From Lactobacillales bacterium (GTDB lineage: Bacteria; Bacillota; Bacilli; Lactobacillales; Streptococcaceae), in contig JAISJW010000014.1 in NCBI GenBank assembly GCA_031261175.1, positions 1 to 64,000 of the forward strand: DNA of 64,000 nt, read 5' to 3'. Positions 51,700 to 61,600 of the stretch are shown one piece after another. The position numbers and the translations under genes were made by a program. The notes beneath the pieces are model-generated. The model was not told the origin of the DNA and did no database searches. It saw only the letters and a list, made by a program, of their open reading frames with translations. Every line of letters begins with the position of its first letter. Within the stretch, counting starts at the first letter, position 1.

Positions 51700-54600
51700 T
51701 TATTCGGCTATTCTTCTTTTGCGGAGCAAGACTAGCGAGCCTCCTACCGTCAAGAGAACGATGCCGGCGTAAGCGATCCAAGTCGCAGCCTCTTCGCCCG
51801 TTGCTGGTAAACCTGTTTTAGTAGATTTACCGTTTGCAGTAGTTGTTTCGCTAGTTGTAGCAGCGGCCGAGTCAGCTGTAGCCGACTCAGTTACTCCGCT
51901 AGCTGCGCTGTCCGTTGGACCAGCTGCTAGCGTTGTCGAAAGTCCGAACAGACTGAACTCAGAAGTTTCGAAGCTCAACGTTTGAGCTGCATCATCGAAT
52001 GACAATGCGACATCATCAAACGTTCCGTGCTCGTGGTGCAATTTAAGCGCTGCTTCGTTCGTCAAATCAATGTGACGAAGGGTAACTTTTTCGACCGCGT
52101 GCGGCTCAACAACCTTGTCGCCATCTAGGACGTCGATCAAGTGTATGTCGAATAGGTTTTGCAACGCTTCGCCAGCTAATTTGCTAGCGAAATCTGCGTA
52201 ACGCGCATCAGTTTCGTCGATCTTATCAGTGACCAAGCGATAGTTCCAAGGCAAGTCAGCCCCTTCCACCTTCGCATCATCATTTTTATGATTGACCACG
52301 CCGGCAGCTGTTTGGAACGCGTTGATCTTAGTTTCAATGTCCGCGATTTTAGCTTTAACAGTAGCTTTATCTTCAGAACTCAAAGCGTTGTAAGCAAGCG
52401 TCAATTCAGCAATTTTATCAGCGTCATCGTAAGATTTGATTTCATCAGGTACAGCTTTCAATAAATCATAGAAAGCAGTGACTTCTTTGGCATCACCAAA
52501 GTCTTGCGAGTCGCTCGAACCGTCGTCGCCAGGTGTAACCGCTGGTTCAGGGGTTTGCGTCACGTGAATATGAGCACGCGTTACGTTACCCATAGCATCT
52601 GTTACGTCGATAACGAAACTGTTGTCGACACCAGGAATTAAATCAAGAAGGTTTCCAAAGTCAACGCTATGCAAATCAATAGTTTCGCCAGGCCACGGAC
52701 CATCTTGGTTTTCGTGAGTTGAACGGTAAATTTGGTTTCCGTTAATTTTCAAAGTGAAACTCCATTGGTTATCACCGAAAATACCCGCTAAATCCAACTT
52801 GCCTGTAGTTGAGTTCGTAGTGAATTCGCCTAAATCATTAAGGGCATCAAATACCGATAGCGGATCATGGACCACAGGCACTGTCGGCGCTACAGGAACA
52901 GCTTTGAACTTGTCGCCAAGTTGCAGCGTCGGTGGCAAAACATCAGCATCAAACTTCATATAACCAGTGTTTTCGATAACGCCATCTTCTGTTTCGTCAT
53001 TGTAATATACAGTTATCGCATTTTCGGTTCCGTTTTTGATTTTAACATTGTACGTCCACTCTACTTTGCCAGTTTCAGGGTCGCGTTCTCCTTCAGTTAC
53101 TTTGTTGCCATCATTCGGAACTAAGTCGCCCGGAGTAAGAATATGCATATTTGAAATGCGATCGTAGTGATTCCCTTTCAACTTGAACGTTCCGTCACCG
53201 GTCGCTGGATCGGTAATTATATAATCCCCTGCCTTCACAGCGGCACTGCTGACATCAATTCCTCCATTGGGATTAGATTTATATTGACTATTCATTCCGA
53301 AATCGAAATCCCAGTATCCATTGGGTTTTGGTATCGCATAAACGAAAGTGAACGAGTTGTATGAAGGGTCATCTAAATCTTTTATTTCAACCACGTTCGA
53401 CTTATCCACCGTAATAAAATTCGATGTAATACTGTTGTAGTTAGAAGTATCGGGTTTGAACGATTGCGCGGGCAATTCATCCCCGCCTTTCGAATAAACT
53501 TTTCCGTCTTGCTCGTATTCACCAGTACTCAAGTTAATGATTACAAATCGATCATTCTTGTGCTCGTCAAGAACGCGGGCAAATGGTCGTTCTCCAGCAG
53601 AATCTTCTAGCGATAGCGTTTTGTTCGGGTTGATGTCGACTTGCCCGGCTTTGTTAGTTACCCAAACGAACTCTTTTGGTCGCTGAACGATGGAATCGTG
53701 ACTGTAAGTTTGGTCCGCGTTTAAGCGATCAATTTCAAGACGCATCGCCTCGGTTGCGATCGAGTTGTCAGCATCTTTTCCGCCATCTCTAATCAGGACG
53801 TTAAATGACCATAAATCCTCTGGTTTGTAGATGGGTTTACCATCGCTTGGCAGTACGTCCGTCGCGAAGTTCACGACTTTAAACACATCTTCCCCTGCTA
53901 CGTCCCAAGAGAAATTCAAATCTCGAACGCCCTCGAATTTTACGTCCTTCAACTTGCCATCTGGCATTTCAACAGGGTGCATTTGCTCGTGCACCGCCTT
54001 ATAATCATAAGGAATCCAAGAATCAAATTCGTTTTGCTCGTTCGGTGTAACCTTGATGTCTTTGTTCACATAAAACGCTTTATCAGAGAAACCTTTAATG
54101 TGAATCAATTTACTTGCTAGGTCGACTTGGTAGTCATTTTGAGGATCGAGAATTACAAACTGGCTATCTTCGCTACCACTGTAATAAGGGCGTGTAAGTC
54201 TGAACCCTTGTTGCGTTGGTACATCCGCTCCTTCATAAAGCGGAACAACATCTGAGTAAATAATTTCGTTATCCGCAGCATCCGCAATCCCTAGCGATAA
54301 TTCGTTTGATCCGCTAACAATTCGCTTAGCAATATCGGTCGGTATTTTCGCATGAACTTTATAAGTTCCATCCGTTTCTGTCGCGAAAACATCTTTGTTG
54401 GCTCCAAGATTAGTGTTGGCTCCATTTAGCGCGATACCTACCGGCATACCACCGTTAAATCCAGCTCCTTTTTCGATAACTTCGGCATCAACCCAGTAAG
54501 CTCCGTCGTTGTCCTTGCTTAATTTAACACCAGAAATAGTTGGTGCTGTATTGTCAATTGTGACCTCAACATCCCTCGTTTGTTCCGTATCGCCCGCACG

Positions 54601-57600
54601 CGTTCCAGTTCCTTTAAATTGATAATAATATTGGCCTTCCGGCATCTGTTCAAAACTATCCTTTTCAGCATTCCAAATAGTTCCGTCCCATTTCGCATTC
54701 CCATCAAGATAGGCGTGCTCAGCGGCGTAGCGCATCGTGTTAGGGAATTGATGGGCAGTCGTTTGAAGCGTTCTGATTAGATTTTTATTGCTATCTAAAA
54801 TGTTAAATTGAAGAGATTTGTTGTTTCTTAAAACAGTATAGGCAGGTGCTAAGCGATCTCCGTGTCCAGGTGCGAAGGCAACTTTGCTCTCGTTAAACGA
54901 ATCTTTCCCCCACTGGTCAGGCTCTACACCTATCCAAGTATTATTACGAGGGCGATTTGGGTTACCGGTAACAAATTGCATTTGCCCACCGACGCAGCTA
55001 TCTTCGCCGTAGAATTTATCAAAAATCGGAGTATCATCAGTTTTACCGGTATAGCCAAAGTAAGGAATGACTGCCGTTTCGTCACTTCCGATTTCTTTGA
55101 CGCCGACGTATCCTTCAAGCCAGTTTTCTTTCAAGTTAGGATCGTTGACATCAAGTGTTCCATTGATCGTAATCGAGTCTCCCGGGGCAAGTGTAATCGT
55201 CTCGTCATACCCTTTAGACAAACTTAGGCTTGCAATGTCTTTCTTCAACGGGAAATCCAATTGACGGGCAAATATCAGACCGTCAGCTCTAGAGGTGTCA
55301 TCTAACACTTCGTTTTGCGTGTAAACGTGATCGTATTTCGAATCTAATTGGTAAGATTTAGTTTTATCTCCGAAGTTCTTCAAAACAACGCTGAAGCTAG
55401 TGTGCTCACCGATTTCTTTAAGCGCTAACGATACGTCGCCATCTTTTTTATCAGTCAGCGAAGTTGTTGATGATAAAGCTCTGGCTGCATTGACTTCACC
55501 TGCACCTTGACGACGCGGCGAAACTAAAGTGGTTTGGGCGCGATACGAGTCTTTAGCACCTTCGCTATCGTGGTCATAATCGTTAACTAGACCGTCAATA
55601 TCGCTCCATTTCAGATTGTCGCTTTCGTTAAGACCAATCGACTCCTCATCAACATCTAAATCGCCATAGACCGAGCTAAACGGCGACTCAAAAATCGGCT
55701 CAGCTGCGTTCATCAAGAGATTTTTAGCTTGCTTAATTAAATCTTTGCCTGTTTTGTGATCATCGAAAGATTTAAGGTGTTGCAATAGTAAAGCTGTAAT
55801 ACCTGAAACTTGTGGCGTCGCCATCGACGTACCGCTAAGGTATTGGAACTTGTTTTGGTTTTTAAGCGACCAGACGTCAGACCCAACCGCAGTTATTTCT
55901 GGTTTCAATTCTAATTCATCGGTCGGACCGTAAGAGCTATATTCAGCCATTTTTCCGACTTTGAGATTCTCAATGCCTTGGTTAACGTTTTTGAAATGAT
56001 ATTTAGGCAAGTCTTTGTTAGCGTTAATTGCCGCTTCGTTTCGCGCGTTAATATTTTTAGCTAATTTAATCCCGTCATTTTGCGGAATAATAATAGCTGG
56101 AACATCAACGTTAAAAGCATATTGCGCCTTAGTGCGTTCAAACGCGACATAGTCTGACTTGCTTGTAGGCGTCCATTCCTTAGGAGCAACATAAATAATT
56201 CCAGCGGGTTTTTGGGCTACAAGATTATTGTAAATCCCCTCCATAACGCTATACTGGCCTGTGTAAACTCCATAAGGAACGATGACAATTTTCCCTTCGA
56301 TGCTCGTTCCTGGGTGAGCGCTTGAATCGCCGTGTAATGGGTCGTGCCAATTGCCTGAATACCCTTGGATATCGGTTTGGTAACCTTGTCCAAAAGTTAA
56401 GCTATCAACGTTATACGCATCGGGATCGTATACACCCATATAACTATGGTCAAACACTCCATTAATCGTGTCTAGTCCTCTTGTGCTCAATGCACTCGCC
56501 CAAGCAGAGTATGACACAGCTGGGCTGTCAAGCTCTATTGAGTCCAAACCTAAAGTCTTAACGCCTGTGCTGACTAAGTCATTTTCATTATAAGGCTGAT
56601 TTAAGGCAAGTTGAATTCCTTTGTTTCCTAGCAGATTAAGGATAGTTGCATCCTGATCAGCTCTCATGGAGTTCCAGTATGCAGAATGATTGTCTTTCAA
56701 CGTTACAACTTCGAACTCGCTATTCGGAAATTCTTTTTCTCCCCAACCAAGCCCCGCGCTAAACGGCCCCGCTAACATTCCATCAAGACTATCAAAAAGC
56801 TTAATTCGATTGTCGCTCTCGTCAAAGATATCTAAGCCCGGCAGCGCCACGCCTTTGTTTTGACTTGCCGCAACTGTCAACGCATAAGGGTTAACACCTG
56901 GTGCACCAACTGTTTGGGTGTTTTTCGAAATTCCGATTTTACCGCCTTTAGCGTATTGAGCGGTCGTGAACATCGAGTTGTGGTCCCCTGCATTACCCGC
57001 CGCGATGACAGATATAACGCCTGCGTCGGCTGCTTTTTCAATTGCCATATCTTCAATGTCGGTACCAGCTGCTTCTCCGTTATCAGAGCCAAGCGACATA
57101 CTGATGATGTCCGCACCCAGTTTTACCGCATCTTCGATCGCCGCGATTACTTTTGGCGTATCGCACGAGCTCGAGTTTGCGCGATTAGAAAAGACTTTCA
57201 AATCTAACAATTGCGCTTGCGGAGCAGCCCCGTCAACGTGCGTTTGGTTATCCGCAACTAGACCGGCAATTTCAGAATCAGACTTGTGGGCAGCACGGGC
57301 GCTATCTTTCAAGTAATCAGTTCCGTCAGCCGCTGCAATACCTGCAACGTGCATACCGTGGTTTTCATGCCAGTCAGCGTCCACAACATCCCAGTTTTGG
57401 TCAGCATAGTTGTAAGCGTATGGAACCTTGGGCGTGAAATACTTACCTTTAAGCCCATTGGTTTTAACCAACTCGTCAACCGCATCCTCAGATAGTCTCG
57501 CCGAATCAGGTGCGTGCGACAAATCCGTGTGCTTGTAGTCAATCCCCGTGTCGATGATGGCAATTACCATCCCCTCACCGTGCAATTTAACTCCCGGAAT

Positions 57601-58194
57601 CGCAACGCCATTCCACGCATTTTGAACGCTGTCAAGATCGTTGGCATCGGCATCCTGAGTTGTGAAAGTATTAACTTTCCCAACCGATTTAACCCCTGGA
57701 AGTGCGGCAATTGAATCTAACTCGCTGAGCTTCGCTTGCGTCGTAAATGCATTTACAAGATAACCGAATTGCTTGTGTTTATTATTCTTGAATTTGTATT
57801 TCGAAACGCTGTCGACTTCGCCGATCACGCTATCTTGCTCACCGATAACCGAATCCGACTTCTCTTTAATTTCTTTTAAAGATTTTTTAGTTCCATCAGG
57901 ACGATTTTTAATATGTTTAATCGCTGGCGCAGAATCAAGTTCAACGACAACATCAACAACTGTATCTTTTAACGGTTTGCTTGCGCTGTTTCCAGAATCG
58001 ATCCGCTTAGCAAGACTATCTTTTGCATCTTGTGTTTGCTTTTCGAAAGCTTTTCGGAAACTATCGGCCGCGCTTTGTGGCGCATTGGCATTTTCCGCCG
58101 CATAGGTAATTGCGGGAACGGCAAGTGCGAAATTCGCCGCTGCCGATGCTGCTAATACCCCTAACATTACCGTTGCTTTATTTCTAAGTTTCAT
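51700..58194 (-). CDS. LPxTG-anchored giant subtilisin-family protease (lactocepin/C5a-peptidase type)
   Basis: 2164-aa cell-wall serine protease. The signal peptide (about 1-33) and an inhibitor-like propeptide (about 75-178) come first. The S8 domain has Asp215 in IAIIDTGIDYKHTD, His279 in NHGMHVAG (Met where Thr is usual) and Ser790 in SGTSMATPQVSG. A PA domain is inserted between His and Ser. Fn3-like and beta-sandwich domains follow, repeating motifs such as DNTAPTISGVKLSKD. A helical segment (about 1930-1990) precedes the sortase signal LPATGEE near 2129, a membrane helix and RKRR. It is next to a paralogue, about 60% similar by eye in the catalytic part. Likely role: host or food protein degradation for amino-acid supply. 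Confidence 0.95.
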   Translation of the reverse strand: MKLRNKATVMLGVLAASAAANFALAVPAITYAAENANAPQSAADSFRKAFEKQTQDAKDSLAKRIDSGNSASKPLKDTVVDVVVELDSAPAIKHIKNRPDGTKKSLKEIKEKSDSVIGEQDSVIGEVDSVSKYKFKNNKHKQFGYLVNAFTTQAKLSELDSIAALPGVKSVGKVNTFTTQDADANDLDSVQNAWNGVAIPGVKLHGEGMVIAIIDTGIDYKHTDLSHAPDSARLSEDAVDELVKTNGLKGKYFTPKVPYAYNYADQNWDVVDADWHENHGMHVAGIAAADGTDYLKDSARAAHKSDSEIAGLVADNQTHVDGAAPQAQLLDLKVFSNRANSSSCDTPKVIAAIEDAVKLGADIISMSLGSDNGEAAGTDIEDMAIEKAADAGVISVIAAGNAGDHNSMFTTAQYAKGGKIGISKNTQTVGAPGVNPYALTVAASQNKGVALPGLDIFDESDNRIKLFDSLDGMLAGPFSAGLGWGEKEFPNSEFEVVTLKDNHSAYWNSMRADQDATILNLLGNKGIQLALNQPYNENDLVSTGVKTLGLDSIELDSPAVSYSAWASALSTRGLDTINGVFDHSYMGVYDPDAYNVDSLTFGQGYQTDIQGYSGNWHDPLHGDSSAHPGTSIEGKIVIVPYGVYTGQYSVMEGIYNNLVAQKPAGIIYVAPKEWTPTSKSDYVAFERTKAQYAFNVDVPAIIIPQNDGIKLAKNINARNEAAINANKDLPKYHFKNVNQGIENLKVGKMAEYSSYGPTDELELKPEITAVGSDVWSLKNQNKFQYLSGTSMATPQVSGITALLLQHLKSFDDHKTGKDLIKQAKNLLMNAAEPIFESPFSSVYGDLDVDEESIGLNESDNLKWSDIDGLVNDYDHDSEGAKDSYRAQTTLVSPRRQGAGEVNAARALSSTTSLTDKKDGDVSLALKEIGEHTSFSVVLKNFGDKTKSYQLDSKYDHVYTQNEVLDDTSRADGLIFARQLDFPLKKDIASLSLSKGYDETITLAPGDSITINGTLDVNDPNLKENWLEGYVGVKEIGSDETAVIPYFGYTGKTDDTPIFDKFYGEDSCVGGQMQFVTGNPNRPRNNTWIGVEPDQWGKDSFNESKVAFAPGHGDRLAPAYTVLRNNKSLQFNILDSNKNLIRTLQTTAHQFPNTMRYAAEHAYLDGNAKWDGTIWNAEKDSFEQMPEGQYYYQFKGTGTRAGDTEQTRDVEVTIDNTAPTISGVKLSKDNDGAYWVDAEVIEKGAGFNGGMPVGIALNGANTNLGANKDVFATETDGTYKVHAKIPTDIAKRIVSGSNELSLGIADAADNEIIYSDVVPLYEGADVPTQQGFRLTRPYYSGSEDSQFVILDPQNDYQVDLASKLIHIKGFSDKAFYVNKDIKVTPNEQNEFDSWIPYDYKAVHEQMHPVEMPDGKLKDVKFEGVRDLNFSWDVAGEDVFKVVNFATDVLPSDGKPIYKPEDLWSFNVLIRDGGKDADNSIATEAMRLEIDRLNADQTYSHDSIVQRPKEFVWVTNKAGQVDINPNKTLSLEDSAGERPFARVLDEHKNDRFVIINLSTGEYEQDGKVYSKGGDELPAQSFKPDTSNYNSITSNFITVDKSNVVEIKDLDDPSYNSFTFVYAIPKPNGYWDFDFGMNSQYKSNPNGGIDVSSAAVKAGDYIITDPATGDGTFKLKGNHYDRISNMHILTPGDLVPNDGNKVTEGERDPETGKVEWTYNVKIKNGTENAITVYYNDETEDGVIENTGYMKFDADVLPPTLQLGDKFKAVPVAPTVPVVHDPLSVFDALNDLGEFTTNSTTGKLDLAGIFGDNQWSFTLKINGNQIYRSTHENQDGPWPGETIDLHSVDFGNLLDLIPGVDNSFVIDVTDAMGNVTRAHIHVTQTPEPAVTPGDDGSSDSQDFGDAKEVTAFYDLLKAVPDEIKSYDDADKIAELTLAYNALSSEDKATVKAKIADIETKINAFQTAAGVVNHKNDDAKVEGADLPWNYRLVTDKIDETDARYADFASKLAGEALQNLFDIHLIDVLDGDKVVEPHAVEKVTLRHIDLTNEAALKLHHEHGTFDDVALSFDDAAQTLSFETSEFSLFGLSTTLAAGPTDSAASGVTESATADSAAATTSETTTANGKSTKTGLPATGEEAATWIAYAGIVLLTVGGSLVLLRKRRIAE

Positions 58195-58227
58195 AATACA
58201 ATAACCCCCCAGTTATAAATTTTTATT

Positions 58228-58258
58228 ATTATACCTTGTAAAGGTTAAGAATTTTCAA
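58228..58258 (-). promoter_or_regulatory. Probable promoter of first subtilase
   Basis: On the minus strand TTGAAA, 19-base spacer (long), TATAAT. A GGGGGG ribosome site follows, ten bases before the ATG. The 420-bp gap 58,195-58,614 also holds P10 and a terminator; an AT-rich stretch at 58,260-58,370 shows nothing further. Confidence 0.55.
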
Positions 58259-58443
58259 AGTTTTTACTTTTTGCATAAAAATTAAAGATTTATCTAAGAA
58301 TTTGCTTATTATGCAAAGATTTAGCTATATTTAAGTATAGTTAGATACTATAGAGTTGTAAAATTGCAATCGTTTTCAGTTTTTCCTGACTTTCTTCCTG
58401 CGCGAGCGTTCGCATTTCCCTGATTTCCGTTCGCACTATTTTC

Positions 58444-58516
58444 CTAATCGTTTTTATCGCGATTTTGGCGCATTTCGAGGTCTGAATTGCGCAAAAAACG
58501 GCTTAATTACGATTAG
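58444..58516. repeat. Intergenic palindrome P10 (TTCGA-tip family)
   Basis: Imperfect 73-bp palindrome; CTAATCG and CGATTAG at the edges, tip TTTCGAGGTCTGAATT. The left arm nearly equals P7, the tip equals P8. It lies between the two subtilase genes. Confidence 0.85.
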
Positions 58517-58570
58517 CGCCTTTTATAGAGGAGCGAACGGTCATTTGGAGTCCCTCACGCATTTCTCAAG

Positions 58571-58609
58571 CACAAAAAGCACGCAACCTTTTGACGGGTT
58601 GCGTGCTTT
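58571..58609 (-). terminator. Terminator after second subtilase
   Basis: AAAGCACGCAACC pairs with GGTTGCGTGCTTT, loop CCGTCAAAA-like on the minus strand, then T5. Confidence 0.9.
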
Positions 58610-58614
58610 GGGGG

Positions 58615-61600
58615 TTATATTTTTCTTCTGCGTAAGAAGACGAATGAGCCTCCGATTGCGATGACGATGATTCCGGCGTAAGCAACCCAAGTTGCGGCTT
58701 CTTCGCCAGTTTGTGGCAAGTGAATTCCTTTTGTCGGCAAGTCGCTCGGCTCCGCCGCCCCGCTTGAAGCAAGCGTTACCGGAGCCCAGCCGACAAGGTC
58801 GCCCGCCGCGTTGTAAAGCGCGATTTTGTGATCGCCGGTGAATGTATCCGGCACGATCACGGTGATATATTTACCATTCGAATCCTCTTGAACCGTGTAA
58901 GCCCCTAGAAGAGTTGGATCTGAGTAAATGTAAGCCGTCACGACGTCGCCAACGTTAACGTTAGTGTTATCGATATCGATGCGCAATTCACCCGTTTGGC
59001 CTTCCGCAATCGAAACGCCACCACGGTTATCATCACTCAATTCGTCGTATGAAAGCACAGACGCAGGTAACGCGCCATTGTCGCTTGGCCCGGCAGAATC
59101 CGTCGGAACCTTAGAATCAGTAGAATCAGCAGAGTCCACAGAGTCGCTAGAATCTTCAGAATCCGCAGAGTCGCCTAAATCTTGCGAATCACTTGAAGAA
59201 TCGTCACCTGGAGTAACCGCAGGATCAGAATTTTGCGTAACTAAAATGTGGGCGCGAGTTACATTACCTACCAAGTCAGTTACATCGATGACATAATAGT
59301 TATCAACTCCTGGAGTTAATTCCAGAGCACTTCGGTAATCGACGTCTTTAAAGTCGATGATTTCGCCAGGCCATGGACCGTCTTGGTTTTCGTGCTCTGA
59401 GCGGTAAACTTGGTTTCCGTTGATGCGTAACGCGAAGTCCCATTGGTTATCGCCAAAGACACCGGCCAGATCCAATTTGCCATCAGTCGAATTAATTGTG
59501 TAATTTCCTAAATCTTTAATGTTGTCGAACACATCCGCGTCACCTGCCGGAGCATCCGCAACGTGTTTAAACTTGTCGCCAAGCTCAAGCGTCGGTGGAG
59601 TCACATCAATCTGAAACTTCGCAATACCTGTTTGCATCGGCTCCGGAAGTTTGTCGTCATGCCACGTCGTTGTAAGGACGTTCTCGGCATTATTCTTGAC
59701 TTTAACATCATAGTCCCATTTAATTTCACCAGTTACGCTATTGCGCGGGCTTTCAATGACTTTATTCTCATCGGTCGGCGTTCTATCGTCAGTCGTCAGA
59801 TAGTGCAAGTTCGAAATTCCGTCATAGATACTACCCCACATGTGGAACGTTCCGTTTCCAGTAACTGGGTCAGTTACCTTGTAATCGCCAGCTTTAACTG
59901 CGCCATACCCAATAACTTCTGCCCCGTCAACATTTTGAACGTATCTAAAGCCGTCGAAACTATTAATATGCAGTCCGTTTTGAGCCATATTAGCATAAAC
60001 GAAAGTGAAATTGCTGTAATCGGGATTATCGATATCCTTGATCTCCACGACGTTTGCTCCAACCGCAGCGTTAAACTTGGTCGTAAAGGCGTTGTCGTTG
60101 CTCTGATCCGCGGTAAACACTTGCTCCGGCAAGTCAGTGCCGCCCTTAGAGTAAACTTTTCCGTCGCTGTAATATTCACCAGCCGACAAATTGATGATTG
60201 CAAAATGATCATCCTTGTGGGCGTCGTCAATCCGGGCAATTGCCCGCTCTCCGGCCGAGTCTTCAAGCTCGCGCGTTTGAGTTGGGTCGATTACGACTTC
60301 ACCCGAGGCGTCGAGCACCCAAATCGGCTCTTTGGCTCTGCGCACAATCGAATCATGTGCATATTCGCCATCTGCTTCTAAGCGGTCAATTTCAAGACGT
60401 AGTTCTTCAGAAGCAAGCGAGTGATCGGCCCTTGCGCCACCTTCAGTAAACAGGAAGTCGTCTCCCCATAGAGCTGGCGGAGTGAAGATCGGTTTGCCGT
60501 CACTTGCCAATGGGTCGGTTGCAAAGCTGACAACTTTAAATTGGTCAGAGCCCTCAGCATCGTGCGAGAATTTCAAATCGCGGACGTAATCGAAGGTGAA
60601 GTCGCGGATATCGCCAGGTTGAATTTCCATCTTCGAAACTTGAGAATGAACTTCGCTTGATGCGTAAGAGACCCAAGAGTCGAACGAGTTGTCTGCTGCA
60701 GGTGTAATTTTTGTTTCTTTATTGATATAAAACGGTGAATCTGAGAACCCTTTAACGTGAACCAATTTGTGAGCTGTATCCACTTGCAAGTCGTCACGCG
60801 GGCTCATCGCGATGAAATAGCTATCCTCGCCACCACTGAAATACGGACGAGTCAGGCGGAAACTTTGCGAGCCGCTGGCAGCATCGCCAACGTTAATAAC
60901 GTCATAGAAAATTTCTTGGTTGTCAGCCGCGTCAGCGACCCCGATTGACACTTCATTAACCCCTTCGGCAATTCGCGGAACGAGGCTAGCAGGAATTTTC
61001 TTAGTAACCGTCTTAGTTCCCAAGAAACCAGAACCTACCACATCACGATCATTACCGAGAATGGCATTGTCGCCATTGATAGCTATTCCGACGGTTGTTT
61101 CATCAACGAAACCAGAACCATTTTCGGTAACCGTAAACGTGACAGCGTAGTCTCCGTCGGCATCCTTAGCAATGCTAACGTCCGAAACAACCGGTTTCGT
61201 ATTATCGATTACAATCGGCACTTCGCGAGACTGTTCAGTATCGCCCGCTCTTGAACCCGTTCCTTTAAATTGGTAATAATATTTACCTTCAGGCATCGAA
61301 TCGTAATTGCCCGTTTCTTTGTTCCACACAGTTCCATCCCACTTAAGTTGAGCGTCAATGTTGACGTGTGGTTGATCTGAGCGCATCGTGTTAGGGCTTT
61401 CGTGCGCCGTCTTTTTCAGCGTTCTAAGCAGATTTTTATCGCTATCTAAAATGTTGAATTCAAGCGCGCTATTGTTGCGCAAAACAGTGTAAAGCAAGAT
61501 GATGTTATCTTTATTGCGTGGCGAAAATGCGACTTTATTTTCGTCGAAATAATCATTGCGCCAGCTATCGACATCTTTCCCTAGCCAAGTATTGTTGTTC

